NCBI GenBank assembly: GCA_023390115.1
Contig: JAEWDM010000030.1
Coordinates: 1-64,000 of the forward strand
DNA length: 64,000 bases
Reading direction: 5' to 3'
DNA from: Bacillota bacterium
Lineage (GTDB): Bacteria > Bacillota > Clostridia > Acetivibrionales > DSM-27016
Positions within the stretch are counted from its first letter, which is position 1. Each line of letters starts with the position of its first letter. The notes beneath the pieces were generated by a model. That model searched no databases, was not told the origin of the DNA, and saw nothing but the letters and a program-made list of their open reading frames with translations. A program made the position numbers and the translations under genes. Shown piece after piece: positions 26,123 through 35,006 of the stretch.

Positions 26123-26653
26123 ATGAAAAATTATATCAAGAGTTCTTTAAAGGTTTTGGCAGACTATGGTTTAAGCCTGTTGCTCTTTTGTATTTTTGTA
26201 ATAAGTATGTATAAGTATTTAAGCGTGTTTTCCTTCATTATTTTTCTTCTTATGTTTGCTCTTATATACTCGGATTTTAAAAAGCTGGCAATTAAGGAAA
26301 AGAGGCCCCATTTTGAGACGGTGCATTATCCGCTGAAGGGTTTTGTCTTGGGCTTTTTGGGGTTTTTGCCCATTATGCTGATTGAAGCGGTATATCCTTT
26401 AATAAACTTTAACGATAAAGTGCTCGACGGAATAAAGCACGTGGCGCTTAATGCCATTTTAAGCCCCTTATTCTGGTTTATTAAGCTTGGAAATGAAGTA
26501 TGGTATTTCTATGCGCTTGCTCCTCTGATAGTGGTAGTCATAACGGGATTGGGCTATGCCGCGGGGTATTATGGAATAGAGGTATGGGCCTCGGTAAAAA
26601 AGATTTTTACAAGGACAGATGCTGTACCTCATAAAACGGCCAGAAGAAGATAA
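26123..26653 (+). CDS. four- or five-span membrane protein, unknown
   Basis: 176 residues, ATG 26123 behind AAGGGAAGTG. Membrane spans at about 10-28, 30-48, 72-94, 108-125 and 133-155; the C-terminus is basic (KTARRR). I do not recognise the family. It lies between the REC-GGDEF gene and cwlD, same strand, with no clear terminator, so co-expression in sporulation is possible but not shown. Confidence 0.7.
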   Translation: MKNYIKSSLKVLADYGLSLLLFCIFVISMYKYLSVFSFIIFLLMFALIYSDFKKLAIKEKRPHFETVHYPLKGFVLGFLGFLPIMLIEAVYPLINFNDKVLDGIKHVALNAILSPLFWFIKLGNEVWYFYALAPLIVVVITGLGYAAGYYGIEVWASVKKIFTRTDAVPHKTARRR

Positions 26654-26739
26654 TCTTTTTATGAGTAGAGATTTATGCATATATTGCCTGAACCGGAATA
26701 TTCTTAATAATAGAATTAGTTGTTAAGGTTGGGGTAAGC

Positions 26740-27477
26740 ATGATAGTTGTCTTAAGAAAAAGCAATATTGCACTGGTAATTTTAATTCTGTTACTCTCAA
26801 TAGCCATATACAGCCTTAATGTAAATGGCGGGGATGCTGTTTCTGCAACAGGCGAGGCAGCGGAGAAGGCAGGAAGGACAGTGCTTTTGGATCCTGGGCA
26901 TGGGGGGGAGGACCCCGGGGCGGTAAGCGATTACAGCGGAATTAAGGAAAAGGACATCAGCTTAAGTGTCGCTCTGAAAGCAAAAGAGCTTTTGGAGGCC
27001 GAAGGGTATAAGGTTTTAATGACCAGAACTGAAGACAGGCTGGAATATTCTCCGGATACCACCAGTGTTACACAGAAAAGGAAGCAGGACTTAACCAGAA
27101 GAAAAAAAATGATGGATGAGGCAGGCGCTGATATTGTTGTCAGCATACATCTTAATAAATTTCCCCAGACTCAGTATTCGGGGGCCCAGGTTTTCTACCC
27201 GCACAATTCTCCTGAAAGCCAGAAATTGGCGGTGTCAATACAAAAATCCGTTAAAGATATAGTAGATCCCAATAATAAAAGAGAGGCTCTTGTAAAGGGA
27301 AAAGCAAATGAGCTTCCTATAATAATTTTAAGAGATGTCAAGACTACTACTGCGATTATAGAATGCGGATTCCTGTCCAATCCCGACGAGGAAAAGCTGC
27401 TGGCGACAAAGGAGCATCAGGATAAGCTTTCCGCAGCAGTAGCGGACGGGATAAAAAAATATTTTGAAGTCAAATAG
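26740..27477 (+). CDS. cwlD: CwlD-type N-acetylmuramoyl-L-alanine amidase (spore cortex)
   Basis: 245 residues with an N-terminal signal anchor (IALVILILLLSIAIYSL) and an Amidase_3 domain: zinc ligands in DPGHGGEDPG, KEKDISL and SIHLNKF, catalytic Glu in IIECGFLSNPDEE. CwlD removes peptide side chains so muramic-delta-lactam can form in the spore cortex, which germination enzymes need. Size and lack of binding repeats fit CwlD rather than vegetative amidases. Convergent with the ABC-F gene. Confidence 0.9.
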   Translation: MIVVLRKSNIALVILILLLSIAIYSLNVNGGDAVSATGEAAEKAGRTVLLDPGHGGEDPGAVSDYSGIKEKDISLSVALKAKELLEAEGYKVLMTRTEDRLEYSPDTTSVTQKRKQDLTRRKKMMDEAGADIVVSIHLNKFPQTQYSGAQVFYPHNSPESQKLAVSIQKSVKDIVDPNNKREALVKGKANELPIIILRDVKTTTAIIECGFLSNPDEEKLLATKEHQDKLSAAVADGIKKYFEVK

Positions 27478-27495
27478 ACGGGCAGAGTACAGGCG

Positions 27496-29439
27496 TCAGC
27501 CGGGAAAGCCTGATTTTTCGCTTGCCAGTGCTTCCCACAGCTCATACAGCTCTTCCAGACTTGATTTCAAAGCTTCCTGCTCGCTGTGAAGCTCAATCAG
27601 CTTTATATGGTCGGTGGAGGTTTCTTCCGACACCATTTCAAGCTCAAGCTCCTGCAAGCGGGCTTCTGTTTTTTCTATTTGCTGCTCTGTTTCATGTAGC
27701 TGCCGTTCCAGTTTCCGCAGCCTGGTCTTTTCCTCCTTTGCGGCCAGGCGCTCAAGCTTGGAGGTGGAAGTCCTGGTTTCATGCGTCTTGTCCTCGGTGC
27801 TGCCTTTAAGCCTGCCCTTATATTCCTGAAAGGAAAGGTAATTGCCGGGATAATCCTTTAAGCAGACGTCATTAAACTCAAGTATCCTTGTAGAAAGCTT
27901 GTTTATAAAATACCTGTCATGAGACACTGCAAGTATTGTCCCCTCAAAGCTTTGAAGAGCTTCCTCAAGCACCTCTCTTGAGTTTATATCCAGGTGATTG
28001 GTAGGCTCGTCGAGTATTAAAAAGTTGGCTCCCGACAGCATAAGCTTAACCAGAGACACCCTGCTTTTTTCACCTCCGCTCAAGACCGACACAGGCTTTA
28101 ATATGTCCTCGCCCTTAAACAGAAATGCCGCAAGAGTAGTTCTTATCTGTGTCTGAGTAAGTCTTTCATTTGAGTCCCACACCTCGTCTATTACTGTGTT
28201 TCCTTCATTAAGATTCTCCTGCTCCTGATCATAATAGCCAACATATACGTTGTATCCATACTCAAACCCGCCCGAGGTCTTACTAAGCTTTTCAGTCAGC
28301 ACCTTAAGAAGCGTTGACTTGCCGCACCCGTTGGGGCCCAGAAGAAAAACCCGCTCCTGCTTTCTTATGCGGAAGCTTATGTCCTTAAAAAGAGGCTTTC
28401 CGGGATATTCCTTTGAAAGCTTTTCCACGGATAATATATCATTTCCGCTTGTTATGCCTGCTTTAAAACTCATTTTTATTTTCCCCGGCAAAGCCTTGGG
28501 CTTATCGATTTTTTCCATTCTGTCTATGGCTTTTTGCCTGCTTTCGGCGGCTATTATATTTTTTTCCCTGTTCCATCTTCTCTGCTGCTCTATAAAGGCC
28601 TCCATCCTTTCGATCTCCTTTTGCTGGAGCTCGTAGTGCCTTTGCTGAATTTCCATATCCACCGATTTTTGTTTTGTATATGAGGTATAGCTGCTATTGT
28701 ACATTTTGCAGGAGCAGTTTTCCAGCTCAAGGGTTTTATTGGTAACTGCGTCCAGAAAGTACCTGTCATGAGAAATAAGAAGCACAGTGCTGCGGAAGCT
28801 CTTCAGAAAACCCTCAAGCCATTCTAAGGCACTTATATCAAGATGGTTTGTGGGCTCGTCAAGCAGCAGCAGATCGGGCTCCTCAAGAAGCAGCCTTGCC
28901 AGAGACAACCGGGTTTTCTGACCTCCGCTCAAGGTGTGTATTTTTGTATTCCATTGACCTTCGGAAAACCCCAGTCCCTTTAACACTCCCTTTATTCTGC
29001 TGTTATACTCATATCCTCCCGACCGGGTAAATTTATCCGTTAAAACGGAATACTCCTTCATTAACGATGATAAGCGTGTCTGTTCCCCATCTGTTTTATC
29101 GGTTCCGGCTATGCTGATTTCGTTTTCAAGCTCCTTGAGCCTTTTTTCCATGTCTGTAAGAGAGGAATAAGCCGACATCAATTCCTCCCATATGGTATTT
29201 GTGGATTCAAGTCCTGAATTTTGCTCAAGATACCCTATTTTTTTATCCTTGGATATATGAACATTTCCGCTGTCGGGCTGAATTACACCGCAAATAATCT
29301 TAAAAAGGGTAGATTTTCCTGCGCCGTTTACGCCTACTATCCCTACCTTATCGGACTGCTGTACGCCGAAGGTGATATTCTCAATTATTTTTATCGTACC
29401 AAAGGATAACGATACATTATCACAGTTTAAAACTATCAT
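27496..29439 (-). CDS. ABC-F family ribosome-associated ATPase
   Basis: 647 residues with two ABC ATPase cassettes and no membrane part. Walker A motifs GVNGAGKST and GPNGCGKST; signatures LSGGQKTRLSLARLL and LSGGEKSRVSLVKLM; Walker B LLLLDEPTNHLD and LILDEPTNHLD. The inter-domain linker is long and basic (about 240-310) and the C-terminus is a charged coiled coil (about 560-640), the layout of Uup/YdiF-type proteins. ABC-F proteins act at the ribosome E site; some give antibiotic resistance, but the C-terminal coiled coil favours a housekeeping translation role. Confidence 0.92.
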   Translation of the reverse strand: MIVLNCDNVSLSFGTIKIIENITFGVQQSDKVGIVGVNGAGKSTLFKIICGVIQPDSGNVHISKDKKIGYLEQNSGLESTNTIWEELMSAYSSLTDMEKRLKELENEISIAGTDKTDGEQTRLSSLMKEYSVLTDKFTRSGGYEYNSRIKGVLKGLGFSEGQWNTKIHTLSGGQKTRLSLARLLLEEPDLLLLDEPTNHLDISALEWLEGFLKSFRSTVLLISHDRYFLDAVTNKTLELENCSCKMYNSSYTSYTKQKSVDMEIQQRHYELQQKEIERMEAFIEQQRRWNREKNIIAAESRQKAIDRMEKIDKPKALPGKIKMSFKAGITSGNDILSVEKLSKEYPGKPLFKDISFRIRKQERVFLLGPNGCGKSTLLKVLTEKLSKTSGGFEYGYNVYVGYYDQEQENLNEGNTVIDEVWDSNERLTQTQIRTTLAAFLFKGEDILKPVSVLSGGEKSRVSLVKLMLSGANFLILDEPTNHLDINSREVLEEALQSFEGTILAVSHDRYFINKLSTRILEFNDVCLKDYPGNYLSFQEYKGRLKGSTEDKTHETRTSTSKLERLAAKEEKTRLRKLERQLHETEQQIEKTEARLQELELEMVSEETSTDHIKLIELHSEQEALKSSLEELYELWEALASEKSGFPG

Positions 29440-29562
29440 CAGATCTTACACCTCAAAAATGACTAATAAGCAGTTTACTGCTACAAGCAGAGTCCTGCTT
29501 GCCGTTGCAAGCAGAGTCCTGCTGCAAGGCAATTATAACAAAAAACTGATAACGGGGCAATA

Positions 29563-29592
29563 TTGACAATAAAATAACAATAGTGATATAAT
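29563..29592 (+). promoter_or_regulatory. rex promoter with overlapping Rex-like operator
   Basis: TTGACA (29563-29568), 18-base spacer, TATAAT (29587-29592). TTGACAA-TAAA-ATAACAA at 29563-29580 matches 11 of 14 positions of the Rex operator TTGTTAA-N4-TTAACAA, which would place Rex on its own -35 box. Confidence 0.65.
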
Positions 29593-29668
29593 CTCTATAC
29601 TAAAAGGTAGCTGTATACATTATTTTTACAGGTATTCAGGCTGAATTTTATCTTTAAGGGGGATGTTG

Positions 29669-30328
29669 ATGAGTCTTAAAAAGAAGGTTTCCATGGCAGT
29701 TGTTAGGCGTCTTCCCAGGTATTACAGGTATCTTGCCGATTTGCTGAAATTGGATATAACTAGGATTTCATCCAAAGAGCTTAGCATGAGGATGGGCATT
29801 ACCGCTTCGCAGATCCGTCAGGATTTAAATTGTTTCGGAGGGTTTGGACAGCAGGGATATGGCTATAATGTGGAGTTTTTGTACAATGAAATTGGCAATA
29901 TAATGGGTCTGAATAACAGGTATCAAACAATAATAATAGGAGCGGGGCATATGGGACAGGCCCTTGCCAATTATGAAAACTTTGAAAAAAGGGGCTTTAG
30001 GCTGGTCGGCATTTTCGATATAAACCCGGAAGTTGTGGGAGGGAGGATCAAAGACATACAAATATCTCATATTGATACTCTCGAGGAGTATGTAAAAACA
30101 GAAAGGGTTGATATCGCAATACTTTCAGTACCTTATGAGCAGACACCTCTTGTTGCGGACAGAGTAGCGAGGCTTGGAATTAAAGGACTGTGGAATTTTT
30201 CTCCCATGGATTTAAAGCTTCCGTATGGGGATATAGTTATAGAAAATGTCCACCTTAGCGACGGGCTGATGGTGCTTGGGTATAATATGAATCAAAAGAT
30301 ATTAAATAGTAAAAAAGCGGGAGACTAA
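29669..30328 (+). CDS. rex: redox-sensing transcriptional repressor Rex
   Basis: 219 residues from ATG 29669 (ATG 29663 abuts the AAGGGGG site). An N-terminal winged helix (VVRRLPRYYRYLADLL, ISSKELSMRMGITASQIRQD) is joined to a Rossmann domain with GAGHMGQALANY for NADH/NAD+. Rex represses fermentation and electron-transfer genes when NADH is low. The operator-like site over its promoter suggests autoregulation. A bidirectional terminator separates it from the aro operon. Confidence 0.95.
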   Translation: MSLKKKVSMAVVRRLPRYYRYLADLLKLDITRISSKELSMRMGITASQIRQDLNCFGGFGQQGYGYNVEFLYNEIGNIMGLNNRYQTIIIGAGHMGQALANYENFEKRGFRLVGIFDINPEVVGGRIKDIQISHIDTLEEYVKTERVDIAILSVPYEQTPLVADRVARLGIKGLWNFSPMDLKLPYGDIVIENVHLSDGLMVLGYNMNQKILNSKKAGD

Positions 30329-30349
30329 ATAAAGGTCTCCTGCTTTTTT
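30311..30349. terminator. bidirectional terminator between rex and aroA-like gene
   Basis: AAAAAAGCGGGAGAC pairs with GGTCTCCTGCTTTTTT; A and T tracts on both flanks serve both convergent genes. Confidence 0.88.
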
Positions 30350-30359
30350 ATACGGAAGC

Positions 30360-31634
30360 CTACAGGCTGTTTAAAGTACTCTGAAAATCAGGATAGGCCA
30401 CCTCAAGGATCTGGGTCTTTCTTACCATGGTTTCTCCGTCGGCAACGAGCCCTGCCACAGCCATGGACATAGCTATCGCCGCGTCATTATAGCCGTCTGT
30501 AACAGTGCCTTTTAAGGGCTTTCCGCCTTCAATAACCATTCCGTCTTCAGTTTCATATGTGACGGCGCCCATCTTGCAAAGCTCTGCAATAAGACATTTT
30601 ATCCTGCCTGAGTCTTTAATTTTAAAGCCTTTCAGATCCTTTATTACTGTAGTGCCTTCAGCCATACAGGCTGCAATAGCAATAACGGGTATTTCATCTA
30701 TCAGGCGCGGTATGAGACTGCCCTCGATTACGGCGGCTTTTAATCGGGAAGAGGCCACTGTGACATCCGACACCTCTTCGTTATTTACCGTGCGCTTGTT
30801 AAGCAGCTCTATTTTTGCTCCCATAGATTTATATACGTCCAATATGCCTGTTCTTGTAGGGTTTACTCCCACATTCCTTATAGTTATATCCGAGTTGGGC
30901 ACTATTAAGCCGGCCGTAATAAAATATGCGGCTATGGATATATCTCCCGGTATCTGAATATGCTGTCCATATAGCTCCCCTGTTTTTCGGGATGAAACCC
31001 TAAGACCGTCTACCTTTATATTTGCTCCGAAATAATTAAGCATGAGCTCGGAGTGATCTCTGGACTTTACAGCCTCAACAACACTGGTTCTATCATCGGA
31101 GTATAATCCTGCAATCAGAATGGGGGATTTTATAAATGTCTCAAACCTGGACAGCTCATAAGTGATCCCATGGAGCTTTGACGGCATTATATTGAGAGGA
31201 CATATATTTCCGTCGCCCTTGCCGCTTATAATAGCACCCATTTGTCTTAAAGGGTTCAATACCATGCTCATGTTTTTTTTAGCGGAGGAAACGTCTCTGG
31301 TAATTGAGGAGGGAAAACGCTGTCCCACCAGCGAACCCAGAAGAAGTCTTATAGTGGTGCCCGATCTTCCCGCATTAAGCATTACCGGTGAAGCCTTGAG
31401 TCCGTAGAGTCCCCTGCCTGAAATTTTAACCCTGCTGTCTGAAAGAATTTGTATTCCCACCTGCATACGCCTGAAGCAGTCTATGGTATTTAAACAGTCC
31501 TCACTCATTGAAAGTCCTGAGATTTCAGTAGTACCCTTTGCAAGTGAACCAAACATTATGGCCCTCTGCGATATGGATTTATCCCCAGGCAATGTAATTT
31601 CGCCTCTTAAAGAGTTTCTTTGCTCAATTAACAC
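30360..31634 (-). CDS. aroA: EPSP-synthase-like protein (AroA paralogue) with altered active site
   Basis: 424 residues, full EPSP-synthase length and two-domain repeat pattern: LPGDKSISQRAIMFG, GRSGTTIRLLLG, PGDISIAAYF, LIPRLIDEIPVIAI. Compared with the class II enzyme of B. subtilis, several binding residues are gone: the SAQ substrate motif (SAQIKS) is FETFIKS, the GDES-KRPM loop is RDVS-KKNM, the VKETNR motif is IKDSGR, and GDHR near the C-terminus is NDAA. Those positions contact shikimate-3-phosphate and PEP. It is the last gene of an aroF-tyrA-aroA operon. Either a divergent active enzyme or a paralogue with another role; a second aroA elsewhere would favour the latter. Confidence 0.8.
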   Translation of the reverse strand: MLIEQRNSLRGEITLPGDKSISQRAIMFGSLAKGTTEISGLSMSEDCLNTIDCFRRMQVGIQILSDSRVKISGRGLYGLKASPVMLNAGRSGTTIRLLLGSLVGQRFPSSITRDVSSAKKNMSMVLNPLRQMGAIISGKGDGNICPLNIMPSKLHGITYELSRFETFIKSPILIAGLYSDDRTSVVEAVKSRDHSELMLNYFGANIKVDGLRVSSRKTGELYGQHIQIPGDISIAAYFITAGLIVPNSDITIRNVGVNPTRTGILDVYKSMGAKIELLNKRTVNNEEVSDVTVASSRLKAAVIEGSLIPRLIDEIPVIAIAACMAEGTTVIKDLKGFKIKDSGRIKCLIAELCKMGAVTYETEDGMVIEGGKPLKGTVTDGYNDAAIAMSMAVAGLVADGETMVRKTQILEVAYPDFQSTLNSL

Positions 31635-31657
31635 TGGTTACGCTCCCCCATTCATTT

Positions 31658-32791
31658 TCAATTACTTTTATATACTTTATAACCTTTTTCATCCAATAAA
31701 TCAAATGAAATATTTACACTTTCTGAATCGGGCAATGTAATCTTTAAGCATCCTTGTTCAAATTCTCTGTTGTTTGAGACATTGATATTTTTAATATTAA
31801 CCTTATTGCTGCCCAATATGGTTGCAATCTCCCCTATAATTCCCGGCTCGTCAACGACGTCAACAATAATATCGAATATAGGATTTATCAGTCCGTCTGC
31901 CGGAGACGGTATCCTTTTTACCGAGGAGAAGGAGTCCCTGTATATTTTCGCCTCCTCAAAAAAGCCGTATATGCTTTCCCTGTCCCCTTTGTCCATGCTC
32001 AGCTTAAAGCTGTTTAAAATATCTATATATTGATCTATGATTTTCCCTATTTGCTCCCTGTTGCTGGATATTATATTTTCCCACATTTCAGGGCTGGATG
32101 AGGCTATCCTCGTTATATCCCTGAAACCGCCTGCCGCCAGCATTTGCATTTTGCAGTCCGCAGAGTCGTATTTTTTTACCATATTTACGAGGGAGGACGC
32201 TATAACATGAGGCACGTGGCTTATGGTTCCCGTTACCCTGTCGTGCTCCTTTGCGTCCATCAGCACAGGTATGGCGCCTATGCTCTTTACAAGCTCCACC
32301 ATTGTCTGAATGCAATAGTCATTAGTGGATTTGGCAGGGGACAGCACATAATATGCATTTTCAAACAAATGAGGAAAGCTGGCCGGATAGCCTGTCTTCT
32401 CAGTGCCTGCCATTGGGTGCCCGCCTATAAAGGCAGGGGGATTAGGCATACTGCCGATATGCTCCGCTATTTCTGCTTTTGTGCTGCCCACATCTGTTAT
32501 TATGCATTCCCTGCTTACTTTTTCAGAGATAACATCAAGGTATTCGATTGCCATTTTGACAGGTGTGCAAATAAATATTATATCCGATTCATAAACATAG
32601 CTGTTTAGCTCACTGAAGCCCCTTGAAATTATTCCCTCGCCGATTGCCTGCTCTATTGAAGCCATATTTCTGTTTATACCTGTTATATCGCATATGCCCA
32701 GACGCCTGAAAGCCTTCGCAAGAGAGCCGCCTATCAGTCCTAAGCCTATAATGGATATTTTTTTACCGTGAAAGGTTGAATTATTTGCCAT
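31658..32791 (-). CDS. tyrA: prephenate dehydrogenase with ACT domain
   Basis: 377 residues. Rossmann motif IIGLGLIGGSLAKAF at the N-terminus, then GGHPMAGTEKTGYPAS and ISHVPHVIASSLV of the catalytic half. Residues about 300-377 are an ACT domain (VDVVDEPGIIGEIATILG) that would bind tyrosine for feedback inhibition. It converts prephenate to 4-hydroxyphenylpyruvate. The start overlaps the end of aroF by 11 bases, indicating translational coupling. Confidence 0.94.
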   Translation of the reverse strand: MANNSTFHGKKISIIGLGLIGGSLAKAFRRLGICDITGINRNMASIEQAIGEGIISRGFSELNSYVYESDIIFICTPVKMAIEYLDVISEKVSRECIITDVGSTKAEIAEHIGSMPNPPAFIGGHPMAGTEKTGYPASFPHLFENAYYVLSPAKSTNDYCIQTMVELVKSIGAIPVLMDAKEHDRVTGTISHVPHVIASSLVNMVKKYDSADCKMQMLAAGGFRDITRIASSSPEMWENIISSNREQIGKIIDQYIDILNSFKLSMDKGDRESIYGFFEEAKIYRDSFSSVKRIPSPADGLINPIFDIIVDVVDEPGIIGEIATILGSNKVNIKNINVSNNREFEQGCLKITLPDSESVNISFDLLDEKGYKVYKSN

Positions 32792-33806
32792 AGTGAAACT
32801 CTCTTCCTATTATTTCGGCAATTTCACTGATTACTTTACACAAATTGTCAAAATCGTCAGGCTTCAGCTGCTGGGCCGCATCGGAGAGCGCACACCTGGG
32901 ATTGGGGTGAACCTCTATTATCAATCCGTCGGCGCCTGAAGCTATTGCAGCTTTTGAAAGGGGAAGAATATATTGAGATTTCCCTGCCGCATGGCTGGGG
33001 TCTACAATAATTGGGAGGTGGCTTGAGTTTTTGACAACGGGAACCGCGCTTATATCGAGGGTGTTTCTTGTGGCGGTTTCAAAGGTCCTTATACCCCTTT
33101 CGCAAAGAATGACATTGTGATTGCCTTCACTCATTATATACTCCGCCGCATTAAGCCATTCATCTATAGTGGTTGAAGGGCCGCGCTTATAGAGCACAGG
33201 CTTTTGTGAGCGCCCCACCTCTCTTAAAAGCTGAAAATTCTGAACATTTCTTGCGCCTATCTGGAACATATCAACGTATTTATCCGCTGTCTCAACTGCC
33301 TTTTCACTTGTGACCTCGCTTATTATCAAAAGGCCTGTCGCTTCCTTGGCTTCCTTTAACAGCTTAAGGCCCTCCTCCTCAAGCCCCTGAAAGGCATAGG
33401 GGGAGGTTCTGGGCTTGAAGGCCCCTCCTCTTAAAAACTGTGCGCCCGCTCTTTTAACCGCAAAGGCGGCCTCCATAATCTGCTCCCTGCTTTCCACAGC
33501 GCAGGGACCCGCCATCATTGCAAGCTCCTTTCCGCCTATCTTAACTCCCTGCACGTCAATAACGCTCGGCTCGGGCTTGAAGGTCTTGCCCGCCAGCTTG
33601 TATGATTCTACAATAGGCACCAGCTTTTCCACCCCCGGCATCAGCTCAAGAGGCACATCACTTAAAACCCTTTTGTCGCCAAGCACGCCTATTATAGTTC
33701 TTTCGGTACCCTTTGAAATATGTACGCCCAGACCCAGAGACTCCAACACCTTTGAAATCTCAACAATTTCCTTATCCCGGGAGCCCTGCTTCATTACTAT
33801 AATCAT
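32781..33806 (-). CDS. aroF: DAHP synthase (AroF/AroG type, AroA-beta like)
   Basis: 341 residues from ATG 33806, behind GGAAGGAAGG (an in-frame TTG lies seven codons upstream). It condenses PEP and erythrose-4-phosphate, the first step of aromatic amino-acid synthesis. An N-terminal FeS/ferredoxin-like regulatory part (MIIVMKQGSRDKEIVEI) precedes the barrel with MAGPCAVESREQI, GGAFKPRTSPYAFQGL, KRGPSTTIDEWLNAAEYI and VDPSHAAGKSQYI. First gene of the operon, with its own promoter and an attenuator-like hairpin upstream. Confidence 0.95.
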   Translation of the reverse strand: MIIVMKQGSRDKEIVEISKVLESLGLGVHISKGTERTIIGVLGDKRVLSDVPLELMPGVEKLVPIVESYKLAGKTFKPEPSVIDVQGVKIGGKELAMMAGPCAVESREQIMEAAFAVKRAGAQFLRGGAFKPRTSPYAFQGLEEEGLKLLKEAKEATGLLIISEVTSEKAVETADKYVDMFQIGARNVQNFQLLREVGRSQKPVLYKRGPSTTIDEWLNAAEYIMSEGNHNVILCERGIRTFETATRNTLDISAVPVVKNSSHLPIIVDPSHAAGKSQYILPLSKAAIASGADGLIIEVHPNPRCALSDAAQQLKPDDFDNLCKVISEIAEIIGREFHYGK

Positions 33807-33908
33807 AACTATCCTTCCTTCCTGCAAAATTAATCCTTTTACACCATTTTACCCTTGTACCTGACCGTTCTGCCGTTTTACGCCCGTTCTGCCGAAGCCC
33901 GGAAGCAC

Positions 33909-33950
33909 AAAAACCGCGGCTTCTGCTTTGCACAACGGAGCCGCCCCTTT
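33909..33950 (-). promoter_or_regulatory. attenuator-like hairpin in the aroF leader
   Basis: On the minus strand GCGGCT pairs with AGCCGC and is followed by GGTTTTT, upstream of the aroF start by about 100 bases. It could stop transcription before aroF. No T-box or leader peptide rich in aromatic codons was found. Confidence 0.45.
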
Positions 33951-33962
33951 AAGGCTACTTTA

Positions 33963-33991
33963 AATTTACAATGATACGGCGGAAATGTCAA
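33963..33991 (-). promoter_or_regulatory. sigma-A promoter for aroF
   Basis: Minus-strand TTGACA (33986-33991), 17-base spacer, TAAATT (33963-33968). Confidence 0.6.
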
Positions 33992-34008
33992 GAAGGAGCG
34001 GGGACCCT

Positions 34009-34070
34009 AAAAGCTCAATTGTGAGCAAAAGCTCGATTGTGAGCAAAAGCTCGATTGTGAGCAAAAGCTC
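34009..34070. repeat. three 18-bp tandem palindromic units plus a partial unit
   Basis: AAAAGCTCaATTGTGAGC, AAAAGCTCgATTGTGAGC, AAAAGCTCgATTGTGAGC, then AAAAGCTCAC, at 34009-34026, 34027-34044, 34045-34062 and 34063 onward. Each unit contains GCTC-N6-GAGC and can fold alone. The array abuts the stop codon of the repressor gene. It may act as a terminator set or a binding array. Confidence 0.9.
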
Positions 34071-34767
34071 ACAAGCTTATAATTACCTTTACCACCTTTC
34101 CCAGCACCTTTATGTCTATCTTGGTAACGTCAAAAAATCTGGGCTGGTGCTCCTTGTTGGAGCTGTCGGGCACCAGTGTAATTACAGAATCCGTCTTATA
34201 GAACTTTTTTATTGTAGCGTTTTCGCTATCCACCATAACAACCGCTATCTCGCCGTTTTCAACCTCGTCCTGCCTCCTTACCAGAACCGTATCCCCGTCA
34301 AAGATCCTTGAATTGTTCATAGAATCTCCCATAACCTTCAGTCCGAAATATTCTCCGCCCTTGGCCATGTCATAAGGGATATATTCATAGCCCACTATGT
34401 TCTGACATGCAGAAATGGGTTCTCCGGCACGGATTACACCTAAAATGGGTATGGGCCTTAAACTGCCGTGGGCATCGGGGAGGTTGTCCGTCCCCGTAAT
34501 TTTAGGTCCATATCCTTGGGCCCCGCTGCTTTTAACGCCCCCGGGATCGTCCTCCATGAAAAAGCTTACGGGAACGCCGCATGCGTCGGAAATGGCTTTA
34601 ATTGTAACGAAGGTGGGGTATGTCCTTCCCGATTCTATATCTCCTATATAGCTTCTGGAAATACCCGTTTTCTCGGCAAGAAGCTGCTGGGTGAGCTTAA
34701 TGCCGTGCCTTTTATGGAACAATGCTCTTGCCGCCTTTATTCTCTTTCCTACATCCTTTTTATCCAA
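34069..34767 (-). CDS. XRE/S24 LexA-like repressor of the tailocin
   Basis: 232 residues. The N-terminal XRE domain (LTQQLLAEKTGISRSYIGDI) is joined to an S24 peptidase domain with the self-cleavage site Ala-Gly in LGVIRAGEPI, catalytic Ser in KVMGDSMNNS and general-base Lys in ENATIKKF. Such repressors cleave themselves when activated RecA appears, releasing SOS-inducible phage or tailocin genes. It is divergent from the sigma-like activators and faces a palindromic operator at 34920. Confidence 0.92.
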   Translation of the reverse strand: MDKKDVGKRIKAARALFHKRHGIKLTQQLLAEKTGISRSYIGDIESGRTYPTFVTIKAISDACGVPVSFFMEDDPGGVKSSGAQGYGPKITGTDNLPDAHGSLRPIPILGVIRAGEPISACQNIVGYEYIPYDMAKGGEYFGLKVMGDSMNNSRIFDGDTVLVRRQDEVENGEIAVVMVDSENATIKKFYKTDSVITLVPDSSNKEHQPRFFDVTKIDIKVLGKVVKVIISL

Positions 34768-34919
34768 ATTAAAACACCCCGGAATTATTCTATTTGTCTT
34801 TGCTTATAGTATCCCATGTCTATGGTATATTATAAATTATACGATTATAACGTCAAAAAGTCAAATATTATTATAATATTAAAAGATTTAAATAGATAAT
34901 TAAGGAATAAAACACCTAA

Positions 34920-34938
34920 ATGACGTTGAATACGTCAT
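34920..34938. promoter_or_regulatory. probable S24 repressor operator
   Basis: Inverted repeat ATGACGT-TGAAT-ACGTCAT between the repressor and the first activator gene. A related half-site (ATAACGTCAA) lies near 34847. Confidence 0.65.
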
Positions 34939-35006
34939 ATGCTATTTGAAAAAAAACTGATGCTGATATATATTCTTAAATAACGCAAAGAATTGAGGTG
35001 AATTTT

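Noticed and set aside
29476..29530. Direct repeat CAAGCAGAGTCCTGCT occurring twice upstream of rex
   Set aside because: Only two copies about 30 bases apart, with no further structure; probably a local duplication.
33830..33990. T-box riboswitch in the aroF leader
   Set aside because: No T-box sequence or specifier stem; only a simple attenuator-like hairpin is visible.
34009..34070. Possible CRISPR array
   Set aside because: Units are contiguous 18-base repeats with no spacers, and no cas gene is present.
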